Below, one piece after another: positions 49,808 to 57,672 of a DNA stretch of 64,000 nt. How positions within the stretch are numbered: position 1 is the stretch's first letter; every line of letters starts with the position of its first letter. Position numbers and translations under genes: made by a program. The stretch lies in assembly GCF_029080175.1 (NCBI RefSeq), contig NZ_JARFJC010000046.1; one strand, 5' to 3'. The notes beneath the pieces were generated by a model that was not told where the DNA came from, made no database searches, and saw only the letters and a list, made by a program, of their open reading frames with translations. Origin of the DNA: Luteipulveratus flavus. GTDB lineage: Bacteria; Actinomycetota; Actinomycetes; Actinomycetales; Dermatophilaceae.

Positions 49808-50001
49808 TGGCCACCCTTCTGGACGAAGCCGCGGACGAACTCCTCGGCGTTGGACTCCAGCACCGAGTCGATCTCGTCGAGCACGCTGTCGGTGTCCTCG
49901 TCCAGACCCTCCTTGGTGGCAGCCGCCGCGGGCGCCGCCTCCGGGGTCTCGTCCGGGTCGTCGTCCCGTCGCTGCGGGCTCTTGTGGTCCTGGGTCGCCA
50001 T
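49804..50001 (-). CDS. pup: Prokaryotic ubiquitin-like protein Pup (C-terminal Gln form)
   Basis: 65 residues, nearly the 64 of M. tuberculosis Pup. The N-terminal half is disordered (QRRDDDPDETPEAAPAAAA), and the C-terminal half (LDEIDSVLESNAEEFVRGFVQKGGQ) is the region that folds into a helix on Mpa. It ends in GGQ, so Dop must deamidate it to GGE before ligation. AGGAAGG ribosome site before ATG 50001. It is cotranscribed with prcB and prcA. Confidence 0.97.
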   Translation of the reverse strand: MATQDHKSPQRRDDDPDETPEAAPAAAATKEGLDEDTDSVLDEIDSVLESNAEEFVRGFVQKGGQ

Positions 50002-50037
50002 CTGCTGCCGCCTTCCTGTCGCGCTCTTCCTCAAACC

Positions 50038-51573
50038 CTAACCACCAGCGGTGTCGGTCACGTCCTGCGACAGGCGGCGCAGCAGATCTGCCGCGTCCGT
50101 GCTCTCGTCCAGGAGCGCGCCGACGCCCGCGCGGGTCCCGCGCTCGGGCTCCAGCATCGGGACGCGCTGCAGGCTCTGCTGACCGGCCACGTCGAAGATG
50201 ATGGAGTCCCAGGACGCGGCCGCGACCTCCTGCGGGAACCGGGCCAGGCAGGTGCCGCGGAAGTAGGCACGGGTGTCCTCCGGCGGCGCGACGACAGCCG
50301 CCCGGACGTCGTCCTCGTCGACGAGCCGCTCCACGGCGCCCTTGGCGAGCAGCCGGTTGAACAGACCCTTGTCCTCGCGCACGTCCGACCACTGGATGTC
50401 GATCGCGCGCAGCCGCGGGTCGGACCAGTCGAGGCCGTCGCGCTCGGCGTAGCTGCGCAGCAGCCGCAGCTTGGCCACCCAGTCCAGCTCGCGGTGCAGG
50501 CTCATCGGGTCGGTCTCGAGCCCGGTGAGGACGTGCTCCCAGCGCTGCATCACCTCGGCGGTGTCGTCGTCGGGCATCCCGCCGTGGGTCGAGTCCAGCC
50601 ACTTACCGGCCAGCTCGTAGTAGCGCCAGAGCAGGTCGACCGGCGTCATCTGCCGCCCGTCCAGCAGCCGGACCGGTGTCCGCAGCGACGGGTCGTGGGA
50701 CAGGTCGCGCAGCGTGGTGACCGGCTGGGCGAGGGTGAGGTCGTCCGGGATCGCGCCCGCCTCGATCATGCCCAGCACGAGGCTGGTCGTCCCCGTCTTC
50801 AGCAGGTTCGCGACGTCGCAGTGGTTCGCGTCGCCGATGATCACGTGCAGGCGGCGGTAGCGGTCGGCGACGGCGTGCGGCTCGTCCCGGGTGTTGACGA
50901 TCGGCCGCTTGAGCGTGGTCTCCAGGCCCACCTCGACCTCGAAGAAGTCCGAGCGCTGGGCGATCTGGAACCCCGGCCGGGTCGACTCCGTACCGATCCC
51001 CACCCGACCGGAGCCGCACATCACCTGGCGCACGGTGAAGAAGGGCACCAGGTGCCGCACGATCTCGCTGAACGGCGTCTCGCGGCTCATCAGGTAGTTC
51101 TCGTGCGTGCCGTACGAGCTGCCCTTGCCGTCGGTGTTGTTCTTGTAGAGGTTGACCCCCGGGGCGCCCGGCTCGGAGAGCAGCCGGACCGCCTCGCGCA
51201 TGACCAGCTCGCCGGCGCGGTCCCAGGTCACGGCGGCCCGCGGCGTGGTCACCTCGGGCGAGCTGTACTCCGGGTGCGCGTGGTCGACGTACAGACGCGC
51301 CCCGTTGGTGAGGACGACGTTGGCGAGGGTCGGGTCCTCCTCGTCGGTCAGCTGGCTCTGGTCGGCCTGGGCGCGCGACATCTCGAAACCGCGGGCGTCG
51401 TGCAGCGGGGTCTCGTCCTCGTAGTCCCAGCCGGCCCGCGCCGCGCGCATGCCGACCTGGGTGGCGTACGCCGTCACCACCCGACCGCTGAGCACCATCG
51501 GGTTGGCGTCGGGGTTGCCCGGCACCGAGATGCCGTACTCGGTCTCGACACCCATCACGCGACGAACTGTCAT
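50038..51573 (-). CDS. dop: Depupylase / Pup deamidase Dop
   Basis: 511 residues. RRVMGVETEYGIS opens the PafA/Dop fold. ARLYVDHAHPEYSSPEV has the catalytic Asp. A ~40-residue Dop-specific insertion (about residues 40-75, with TQVGMRAARAGWDYEDETPLHDARGFE) is present and absent from PafA. NLYKNNTDGKGSSYGTHENYLMSRE and RPIVNTRDEPHAVADRYRRLHVIIGDANHCD are shared with PafA. It deamidates Pup and removes it from tagged proteins. Leaderless -10 TAGGGT is 7 nt upstream. Confidence 0.96.
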   Translation of the reverse strand: MTVRRVMGVETEYGISVPGNPDANPMVLSGRVVTAYATQVGMRAARAGWDYEDETPLHDARGFEMSRAQADQSQLTDEEDPTLANVVLTNGARLYVDHAHPEYSSPEVTTPRAAVTWDRAGELVMREAVRLLSEPGAPGVNLYKNNTDGKGSSYGTHENYLMSRETPFSEIVRHLVPFFTVRQVMCGSGRVGIGTESTRPGFQIAQRSDFFEVEVGLETTLKRPIVNTRDEPHAVADRYRRLHVIIGDANHCDVANLLKTGTTSLVLGMIEAGAIPDDLTLAQPVTTLRDLSHDPSLRTPVRLLDGRQMTPVDLLWRYYELAGKWLDSTHGGMPDDDTAEVMQRWEHVLTGLETDPMSLHRELDWVAKLRLLRSYAERDGLDWSDPRLRAIDIQWSDVREDKGLFNRLLAKGAVERLVDEDDVRAAVVAPPEDTRAYFRGTCLARFPQEVAAASWDSIIFDVAGQQSLQRVPMLEPERGTRAGVGALLDESTDAADLLRRLSQDVTDTAGG

Positions 51574-51580
51574 GCTCGCA

Positions 51581-51586
51581 ACCCTA
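51581..51586 (-). promoter_or_regulatory. Candidate -10 element, leaderless start of dop
   Basis: TAGGGT on the minus strand ends 7 nt before ATG 51573. Confidence 0.5.
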
Positions 51587-51606
51587 GGTGCACCCTCTTT
51601 CGTCGC

Positions 51607-51612
51607 TACGGT
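51607..51612 (+). promoter_or_regulatory. Candidate -10 element of the alpha-amylase gene
   Basis: TACGGT, 37 nt before GTG 51650, giving a ~30-nt leader with an AGGAG ribosome site. Confidence 0.4.
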
Positions 51613-51649
51613 CTGACCACCCCTCGTCCGCTCTCCCAGGAGTCCCCTC

Positions 51650-53032
51650 GTGGCCCTCAGACCGTTGTGCACCACGCTCGCCCTCGCTGCTGTCGCCGCC
51701 GTGCCCGTCGCCGTCCCCGCGGCGCCCGCCGTGGCGTCCCCGCCCGGCACCAAGGACGTCACCGCGGTGCTGTTCGAGTGGTCGTACGACTCCGTGGCCA
51801 AGGAGTGCGGGCAGCGCCTGGGCCCGGCCGGCTACGGGTACGTGCAGGTCTCGCCTCCCGCGGAGCACATCCAGGGCTCGCAGTGGTGGACGTCCTACCA
51901 GCCGGTCAGCTACAAGATCGCCGGCCGGCTCGGGGACGCCAACGCCTTCGGCCGGATGGTGAGTGCCTGCCACGCGGCCGGCGTGAAGGTGGTGGTGGAC
52001 GCCGTCATCAACCACATGTCGGCCGGCAGCGGCACGGGCACCGGCGGGTCGACGTACACGAAGTACGCCTATCCCGGGCTGTACTCGGCGCCCGACTTCG
52101 ACGATTGCACGGCCGAGGTCAGCAACTACCAGGACCGCTGGAACGTGCAGCACTGCGAGCTCGTCGGCCTGGCCGACCTCGACACCGGCGAGGAGTACGT
52201 CCGCTCGGCGATCGCCGGCTACCTCGACGGGCTGCTCGCCCGCGGGGTCGACGGGTTCCGCATCGACGCCGCCAAGCACATCCCGGCGGCCGACCTCGCG
52301 AACATCAAGTCCCGACTGAGCAAGCCGTCGGTGTACTGGAAGCAGGAGCTGATCTACTCCGGCGGCGAGCCCGTCCAGCCGACCGAGTACACCGGCACGG
52401 GCGACGTCCAGGAGTTCCGGTACGCCTACGACCTGAAGCGGGTCTTCACCTCGGAGAAGCTCGCGTACCTGAACAACTTCGGTGAGGGCTGGGGCTACAT
52501 CGGCAGCGGGACCGCGGGCGTGTTCGTCGACAACCACGACACCGAGCGCAACGGCTCCACGCTGAGCTACAAGAGCGGGTCGAGCTACACGCTCGCGAAC
52601 GTCTTCGTGCTCGCGTGGCCGTACGGCTCCCCCGACGTCAACTCCGGCTACGAGTGGTCCAGCAGCGACGCCGGCCCGCCGCTGAGCGGGAAGGTCAACG
52701 CCTGCTGGCAGGACGGCTGGAAGTGCCAGCACGCCTGGCCGGAGATCCAGTCGATGGTGGCGTTCCGCAACACCACGCGCGGCGAGGCCGTCACGCGGTG
52801 GTGGGACAACGGCGGAGATGCGATCGCGTTCGGGCGCGGCACGAAGGGGTACGTCGCGATCAACCACGAGACCACCTCGCTCACGCGCACCTTCCAGACC
52901 TCGCTGCCCGCGGGCAGCTACTGCGACGTCCAGTCGGGCCGCCCGGTGACGGTCGGCACGTCGGGTGCGTTCACGGCGACAGTGGCACCGAACACCGCGC
53001 TTGCTCTGCACATCGGGCGCCGCAGCTGCTGA
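51650..53032 (+). CDS. Secreted alpha-amylase (GH13)
   Basis: 460 residues with a Sec signal (LCTTLALAAVAAVPVAVPAAPAVA, cleavage ~30). The GH13 barrel motifs are DAVINHMS (region I), GVDGFRIDAAKHI (region II, nucleophile Asp), WKQELIYSGG (region III, acid/base Glu) and FVDNHDTERNG (region IV, third Asp). The barrel resembles animal-type Streptomyces amylases. DFDDCTAE and WNVQHCEL give a disulfide pair. No starch-binding module. It hydrolyses internal alpha-1,4 bonds of starch outside the cell. It sits in an insert inside the proteasome locus. Confidence 0.94.
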   Translation: MALRPLCTTLALAAVAAVPVAVPAAPAVASPPGTKDVTAVLFEWSYDSVAKECGQRLGPAGYGYVQVSPPAEHIQGSQWWTSYQPVSYKIAGRLGDANAFGRMVSACHAAGVKVVVDAVINHMSAGSGTGTGGSTYTKYAYPGLYSAPDFDDCTAEVSNYQDRWNVQHCELVGLADLDTGEEYVRSAIAGYLDGLLARGVDGFRIDAAKHIPAADLANIKSRLSKPSVYWKQELIYSGGEPVQPTEYTGTGDVQEFRYAYDLKRVFTSEKLAYLNNFGEGWGYIGSGTAGVFVDNHDTERNGSTLSYKSGSSYTLANVFVLAWPYGSPDVNSGYEWSSSDAGPPLSGKVNACWQDGWKCQHAWPEIQSMVAFRNTTRGEAVTRWWDNGGDAIAFGRGTKGYVAINHETTSLTRTFQTSLPAGSYCDVQSGRPVTVGTSGAFTATVAPNTALALHIGRRSC

Positions 53033-53037
53033 TCGGT

Positions 53038-53043
53038 CAGGAT
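53038..53043 (+). promoter_or_regulatory. Candidate -10 element of the Gfo/Idh/MocA gene
   Basis: CAGGAT ends 6 nt before ATG 53050, a CANNNT variant of the leaderless pattern. Confidence 0.3.
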
Positions 53044-53049
53044 GGCCCC

Positions 53050-54093
53050 ATGGCCGCCAGCTCCCTCCCCCAGCCCCGTACGCCCGACCCGATGGACGCG
53101 CCCCCGCTGCGGTGGGGTGTGCTCGGGCCGGGCGGGATCGCCTCCGCCTTCGTGTCCGCACTCCAGCAGGGCACCCGTCAGCGCGTGGTCGCCGCCGGTT
53201 CGCGGGACCTGGGCCGGGCCCAGCAGTTCGCGGAGCGCTTCGGCGGGTTCGCCGCATACGGGTCGTACGAGGAGCTGGTCGCGGCGCCGGAGGTCGACGT
53301 CGTGTACGTGGCGTCACCCCACTCGGAGCACCACGACCATGCGCGTCTCGCCCTCGAGGCCGGCAAGCACGTCCTGGTGGAGAAGGCGTTCACCCGCAAC
53401 AGGGCCGAAGCCCGCGAGGTCATCAACCTGGCGCGCCTGCGCGGGCTGTTCTGCATGGAGGCCATGTGGGCCCGCTTCCTCCCCCACTACGACATCGTCC
53501 GGCGAGCGGTCGAGGACGGTGTGCTCGGACGCCTGCAGACGGTGGCCGCGGACCACGGTCAACGGCTGTACCCCGACGGGCCGGAACGCCTCACGTCACC
53601 CGACCTCGCCGGCGGCGCGCTGCTGGACCTCAACGTCTACCCGATCTCGTTCGCCGCGATGGTCATCCCGCAGATCGCGTCCGTCCACGCGTCGGGGACC
53701 CTGACGGATGAGGGCGTCGATGCGCAGGAGGTCGTCACCCTCATCGGCGGGTCCGGCGAGACGGCTGCCTGCATCTCCACGATGACGGCGCAGACGGCGA
53801 ACACCGCTGTGGTGGCCGGAGATTCGGCCCGCATCGAGATCGACGGCTGGTTCTACCAGCCGAACACCGTCCGCCTTGTCGCCACCGGCGGCGAGGAGCT
53901 GGACCGGTGGGAGCCCGCTCCCGACGACCGTGACCACGGGCTGCGGCACGAGGCGGCCGAGGTCGCCCGCTGCATCAGCGAGGGTCGGCCCGAGTCTGCG
54001 CTGATGCCGTGGGAGGAGACGCTGCGGGTGATGGGCGTGATGGACGAGGTACGCCGCCAGCTCGGCGTGACCTTCCCCGGCGAGCTGGCGTGA
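53050..54093 (+). CDS. Gfo/Idh/MocA family oxidoreductase
   Basis: 347 residues. LRWGVLGPGGIASAFVSALQQ is the NAD(P) Rossmann loop, VDVVYVASPHSEHHDHARLALEAGKHVLVEKAFTRNRAEARE contains the conserved EK-P-like motif (EKAF here), and GGALLDLNVYPISFAAM the catalytic-region aromatic/His-like strand of dihydrodiol or trans-dehydrogenases. It acts on sugars or cyclic diols with NADP; the substrate is unknown. A 4-nt overlap (GTGA) couples it to the following esterase. Confidence 0.87.
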   Translation: MAASSLPQPRTPDPMDAPPLRWGVLGPGGIASAFVSALQQGTRQRVVAAGSRDLGRAQQFAERFGGFAAYGSYEELVAAPEVDVVYVASPHSEHHDHARLALEAGKHVLVEKAFTRNRAEAREVINLARLRGLFCMEAMWARFLPHYDIVRRAVEDGVLGRLQTVAADHGQRLYPDGPERLTSPDLAGGALLDLNVYPISFAAMVIPQIASVHASGTLTDEGVDAQEVVTLIGGSGETAACISTMTAQTANTAVVAGDSARIEIDGWFYQPNTVRLVATGGEELDRWEPAPDDRDHGLRHEAAEVARCISEGRPESALMPWEETLRVMGVMDEVRRQLGVTFPGELA

Positions 54094-55091
54094 GAAGGGC
54101 CGTCGCCGTGTCGATGAAGTCCCGGATGCCCTGGCGCACGCGGCTGTTCGCCGCGATCTACGACCGGACGCTCGCCGGCGAGGTCGGCACCATGACGACC
54201 GAGCAGATCGTTACCGACCGCCGACGCACCCTTCCGGCCCGCCCACCGGTCAGCTGGGTGACCGGTGCCGCACGCAGGCACGTGACCGTCACCGCGGTCA
54301 CGTGCCGGGCACGTGACGGTCACGAGATCCCCGTCCAGGTGCTGCGTCCGGGTGGGGCCGGGACCGACGCGCCGGTCGTCGTCTACTACCACGGTGGCGG
54401 CTGGACGCTCAGCAACCCGGGCAACTACCTGGCGCTCACGAGCTGGCTGGCCGACGAGCTCGCAGCCGTCGTCGTCGCACCGGACTACCGCAAGGCTCCC
54501 CAGCACCCCGCGCCCTTCGCGGCGCAGGACGCGTACGACGTCCTGAGGTGGGTGCACGCCGAGCCGAACGCGATCGGCGGCCACGGCGGCCGGGTCGCAG
54601 TGGCGGGCGACAGCGCGGGAGGCAACCTCAGCGCCGTGGTCAGCATCCTGGCTCGGGACGAGGGCGGGCCGACGCCGGTCGGTCAGGCGCTCATCTACCC
54701 GGCGACCGACCTCACCCGCAGCCACCCGTCCTCCCGGTGGCGGGACGAGGCGATCCTCACCGGACCGCGGATGGACGCCTTCGTCAGCCACTACCTGAGT
54801 GGCGGGGTCAGCCCACGCGACCCGGTCGTGTCACCGCAGTTCGCCGCCAGCCACCGCGACTTGCCGCCGGCCCTGGTGCAGACGGCCGAGTGCGACCCGT
54901 TGCGGGACGAGGGCGCGTACTACGCCGATCTCCTCCGGGCGGCCGGCAACGACGTACGCCACACCTGCTACGTCGGCATGCCGCACGGGTTCATGAGCTT
55001 TCCCGGCGTGACGCCCGTCGGCGGGCAGGCCCGCGCCGAGCTGCTTCAGTCGTTGAGCGCCTGGCTGGAGGCACCGGCGACGACGGCCTGA
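54090..55091 (+). CDS. HSL-family alpha/beta hydrolase (esterase/lipase)
   Basis: About 333 residues of the hormone-sensitive-lipase group. VVVYYHGGGWTLSNPGNY is the HGGGW oxyanion motif, VAVAGDSAGGNLSAVV has the nucleophile Ser, ALVQTAECDPLRDEGAYYADLLRAAG the Asp, and VGMPHGFMSFPG the His. It hydrolyses short or medium acyl esters. The start is either GTG 54090 (coupled to the previous gene) or ATG 54114. Its last 46 nt overlap the end of the convergent MFS gene. Confidence 0.9.
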   Translation: MRRAVAVSMKSRMPWRTRLFAAIYDRTLAGEVGTMTTEQIVTDRRRTLPARPPVSWVTGAARRHVTVTAVTCRARDGHEIPVQVLRPGGAGTDAPVVVYYHGGGWTLSNPGNYLALTSWLADELAAVVVAPDYRKAPQHPAPFAAQDAYDVLRWVHAEPNAIGGHGGRVAVAGDSAGGNLSAVVSILARDEGGPTPVGQALIYPATDLTRSHPSSRWRDEAILTGPRMDAFVSHYLSGGVSPRDPVVSPQFAASHRDLPPALVQTAECDPLRDEGAYYADLLRAAGNDVRHTCYVGMPHGFMSFPGVTPVGGQARAELLQSLSAWLEAPATTA

Positions 55092-57073
55092 TCGCGGGTG
55101 CCGGTCAGGTCCAGGTCCACCACCGCCGACGCGCTCCCGACGACCACCGCGCGGCTGACCGAGCACTCGTGCACGGGATCGATGGCCGTCAGGACGTAGC
55201 GGCCGCTCGGCGGCAGATCGGTGCAGAACGTGCCCTCGGCGTCGGTCGTGACGCTGTCGTGGAACTCTCCGGACTGCTTGACCAGCGCGACGGGGGCGTC
55301 GGGTACCGGCTCACCGTCCCGCCGGACGGTCCCACGGACGGACAGCCGGTCCAGCATGTCCAGGGCCGGGATCGTGCCGCCCTGGACGTCCCAGAAGAGG
55401 GAGCGGGAGGCGTACCCGTCGGCGGAGACGACCAGGACGTGGCGTCCCGGCTCCCCGATCGCCAGTCGGTAGGTGCCCTCCTCGTCGGTGCGCCCCCAGT
55501 CGACGTGCGTGCCGTCGGGAAGGATCGCCGTCACGACCGCCCGCGCCAGCGCGGCGCCCTCGGCGTCCACGACCCGACCGGTCACGACGTGCTCGGCGTG
55601 GTCACCGGCGGGCAGCCGGTCGTGCTCCGCGGCGGCGCCGACGGCGGGCGCGGCGGCCATGGTGCGCGGCAGGGCGAGGGCCACACCCGCTGCGGCCAGG
55701 GCGGCCACGGCCGCGAGCCAGAAGCTGTGCCTGAACGCGTCGAGGGTGGGCACGGCGACCGAGCCGAGCTGCATGGTCGTCGCCGAGAGGAGCGCCGCCA
55801 GCGCCGCGGACGACGTGGTGGTCCCGACCGCCCGGAGCAGGGTGTTCAAGCCGTTCGCGGACGCGGTCTCGGTGATGGGCACCGCGCGCATGATGAGGGT
55901 CGGCATGGCCGCGTACCCGACCGCCGTACCGATCGAGATCACGCTCGCGCCGATGATCACCTGCAGGATCGAGTCCGTCATGAACACCCGGCCGACGTAG
56001 CCGACGACCATGATGAGCGCGCCGACCACCAGGGTCGTCCGGGCGCCGAACCGCCGGGTGATCGCGGCCGAGATCGGCGAGAAGACCACCATCGACAGAC
56101 CGCCGGGGAGCATGCACAGGCCGGCGGCCGTCACGCTGAGCCCGAAGCCGTAGCCCGTCGCCTTCGGCATCTGCATCTGCTGGGTGGTGCTGAGCATGTT
56201 CCCGAACATCGCGAAGCCCAGCAGGATCGAGGCGATGTTGGTGAGCAGGACCGGCCGCCGTGCCGAGGTGCGCAGGTCCACCAGCGGCTGCCCGGCCCGC
56301 AGCTGGGTCGGCGCCCAGATCGCGGCCACCACGACGGCGAGCAGGAAGCAGCCGAGCGTCGCCTCGCTGGTCCAGCCCCACGTACCGCCCTTGGAGATGC
56401 CCAGCATCAGGGCCGCCAGCGCGACCGACAGCAGCACCGCCCCGCCCACGTCGAACCGGCCGCCCGTACGCACCTGCGACTCGGGGACGACCGCGAGGAC
56501 GACGACGAACATGACCACCCCGAAGACGACCGACACCCAGAACAGCGCGTGCCAGGACAGGTGCTCGTAGATCACGCCGGCCAGCGGCATCCCGATCGCG
56601 CCGCCGATGCCGAGGGTCGCGCTCATCAGGGCGACCGCGCCGCCGACCTTCTCACCGGGCAGCTCGTCGCGCATGATGCTGATGCCGACCGGGATCAGCG
56701 AAGCGCCGACACCCTGCAGACCGCGGCCCACCAGCACCGCGGGAAGGCTCGCCAGCAGAGCCGGGATCAGCGACCCGATGACGACCGAGCCGAGGGCGAC
56801 CAGCATCATCCGGCGCTTGCCGAACATGTCCGCGAGACGGGAGACGATCGGCGTCGCCACCGCACTCACCAGCAGGGTGACGGTGACGAGCCAGGACGCG
56901 TTGTCGGCGGTCGTGTGCAGGATCGCCGGGAAGTCGGGCAGCAGCGGCACCACGAGCGTCTGCTGCAGCGACACCACCGTCCCGCAGATGCTCAGGACGG
57001 CGATGACGAGTCCGGTTGCGGGGCGGCGACGTTCGGACGCGGGCGAGCTGGACAACGTACTCCTCAAGGACAC
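55046..57073 (-). CDS. DHA2-type MFS transporter with two C-terminal carboxypeptidase-regulatory-like domains
   Basis: 675 residues. The first ~480 form a 14-helix MFS drug:H+ antiporter (VSLQQTLVVPLLPDFPAIL, RLADMFGKRRMMLVALG motif A, GRGLQGVGASLIPVG motif C). After a soluble linker, two ~75-residue Ig-like CarboxypepD_reg domains follow: HVVTGRVVDAEGAALARAVVTAILPDG...GTYRLAIGEPGRHVLVVSADGY and SVRGTVRRDGEPVPDAPVALV...GTFCTDLPPSGRYVLTAID. The fusion is unusual. The soluble domains are probably cytoplasmic or periplasmic depending on helix count. TTG 57052, behind GAGGAG, is an alternative start. Confidence 0.85.
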   Translation of the reverse strand: MSLRSTLSSSPASERRRPATGLVIAVLSICGTVVSLQQTLVVPLLPDFPAILHTTADNASWLVTVTLLVSAVATPIVSRLADMFGKRRMMLVALGSVVIGSLIPALLASLPAVLVGRGLQGVGASLIPVGISIMRDELPGEKVGGAVALMSATLGIGGAIGMPLAGVIYEHLSWHALFWVSVVFGVVMFVVVLAVVPESQVRTGGRFDVGGAVLLSVALAALMLGISKGGTWGWTSEATLGCFLLAVVVAAIWAPTQLRAGQPLVDLRTSARRPVLLTNIASILLGFAMFGNMLSTTQQMQMPKATGYGFGLSVTAAGLCMLPGGLSMVVFSPISAAITRRFGARTTLVVGALIMVVGYVGRVFMTDSILQVIIGASVISIGTAVGYAAMPTLIMRAVPITETASANGLNTLLRAVGTTTSSAALAALLSATTMQLGSVAVPTLDAFRHSFWLAAVAALAAAGVALALPRTMAAAPAVGAAAEHDRLPAGDHAEHVVTGRVVDAEGAALARAVVTAILPDGTHVDWGRTDEEGTYRLAIGEPGRHVLVVSADGYASRSLFWDVQGGTIPALDMLDRLSVRGTVRRDGEPVPDAPVALVKQSGEFHDSVTTDAEGTFCTDLPPSGRYVLTAIDPVHECSVSRAVVVGSASAVVDLDLTGTRDQAVVAGASSQALND

Positions 57074-57202
57074 AGGACATCGCGCCGACCATGGCGTGCC
57101 GGCGGGTCTGAAAGGGGGTGCGGGTCGAGCGACCGCAGGGTGAAGTCAACCATCGTTGGACTATGCGTCGCCAGTCGCGGTCGCGCTCGTCAGACGCGCG
57201 GC

Positions 57203-57208
57203 TAGGTT
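57203..57208 (+). promoter_or_regulatory. Candidate -10 element, leaderless start of the DUF3054 gene
   Basis: TAGGTT ends 7 nt before ATG 57216. Confidence 0.5.
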
Positions 57209-57215
57209 GGCCGCC

Positions 57216-57596
57216 ATGAGCCGCCGCGTCGTCACCGCCCTCGTCCTCGACGTCCTGCTGGTCTTGCTGTTCGCGGCGATCGGTCGCGCGAGCCACGACG
57301 AGGGCAACGTCGTGCTCGGCGTCCTGGGGACCGCCTGGCCCTTCCTGGTGGGTACGGCGGTGGGCTGGGCCGTGGTCACCCTCACCGGTCGACGGCCTCC
57401 GTTGGACGTCGGACGCGGCATCCCGGTGTGGGTGTGCGCGGTCGCCGTCGGGATGCTGCTGCGCCGCCTGGTCGGGGACGGCACCGCGCTGTCGTTCGTG
57501 ATCGTCGCGACGATCGTGCTGGGGGTCTTCCTCCTCGGCTGGCGTGCGCTCGACACGCTCCGGCGCAGCCGCCAGGACCGAGCGACGGCGTCCTAG
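57216..57596 (+). CDS. DUF3054 family membrane protein
   Basis: 126 residues, four membrane segments: VVTALVLDVLLVLLFAAIG, VVLGVLGTAWPFLVGTAVGWAVV, GIPVWVCAVAVGMLLRRLV and ALSFVIVATIVLGVFLLGW. RASHDEG between helices 1 and 2 is the conserved DUF3054 motif. Function unknown. The hexamer TAGGTT fixes the start at ATG 57216; a longer in-frame reading upstream has no ribosome site. Confidence 0.85.
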   Translation: MSRRVVTALVLDVLLVLLFAAIGRASHDEGNVVLGVLGTAWPFLVGTAVGWAVVTLTGRRPPLDVGRGIPVWVCAVAVGMLLRRLVGDGTALSFVIVATIVLGVFLLGWRALDTLRRSRQDRATAS

Positions 57597-57625
57597 CCCG
57601 GCACGCGTATCGGTCCGCGCAGCAC

Positions 57626-57659
57626 GACGTCGCCCCGAGCGGGTGCTCGGGGCGGCGTC
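57626..57659. terminator. Bidirectional terminator between DUF3054 and arc
   Basis: 15-bp stem with one G-T wobble (57626-57640 with 57645-57659), GGGT loop, between convergent genes. Confidence 0.85.
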
Positions 57660-57672
57660 GGTGCGAGACCGG

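Noticed and set aside
54548..57205. 885-codon plus-strand reading opposite the MFS fusion gene
   Set aside because: Low-complexity Arg/Gly/His-rich translation, antisense to a gene with clear membrane helices.
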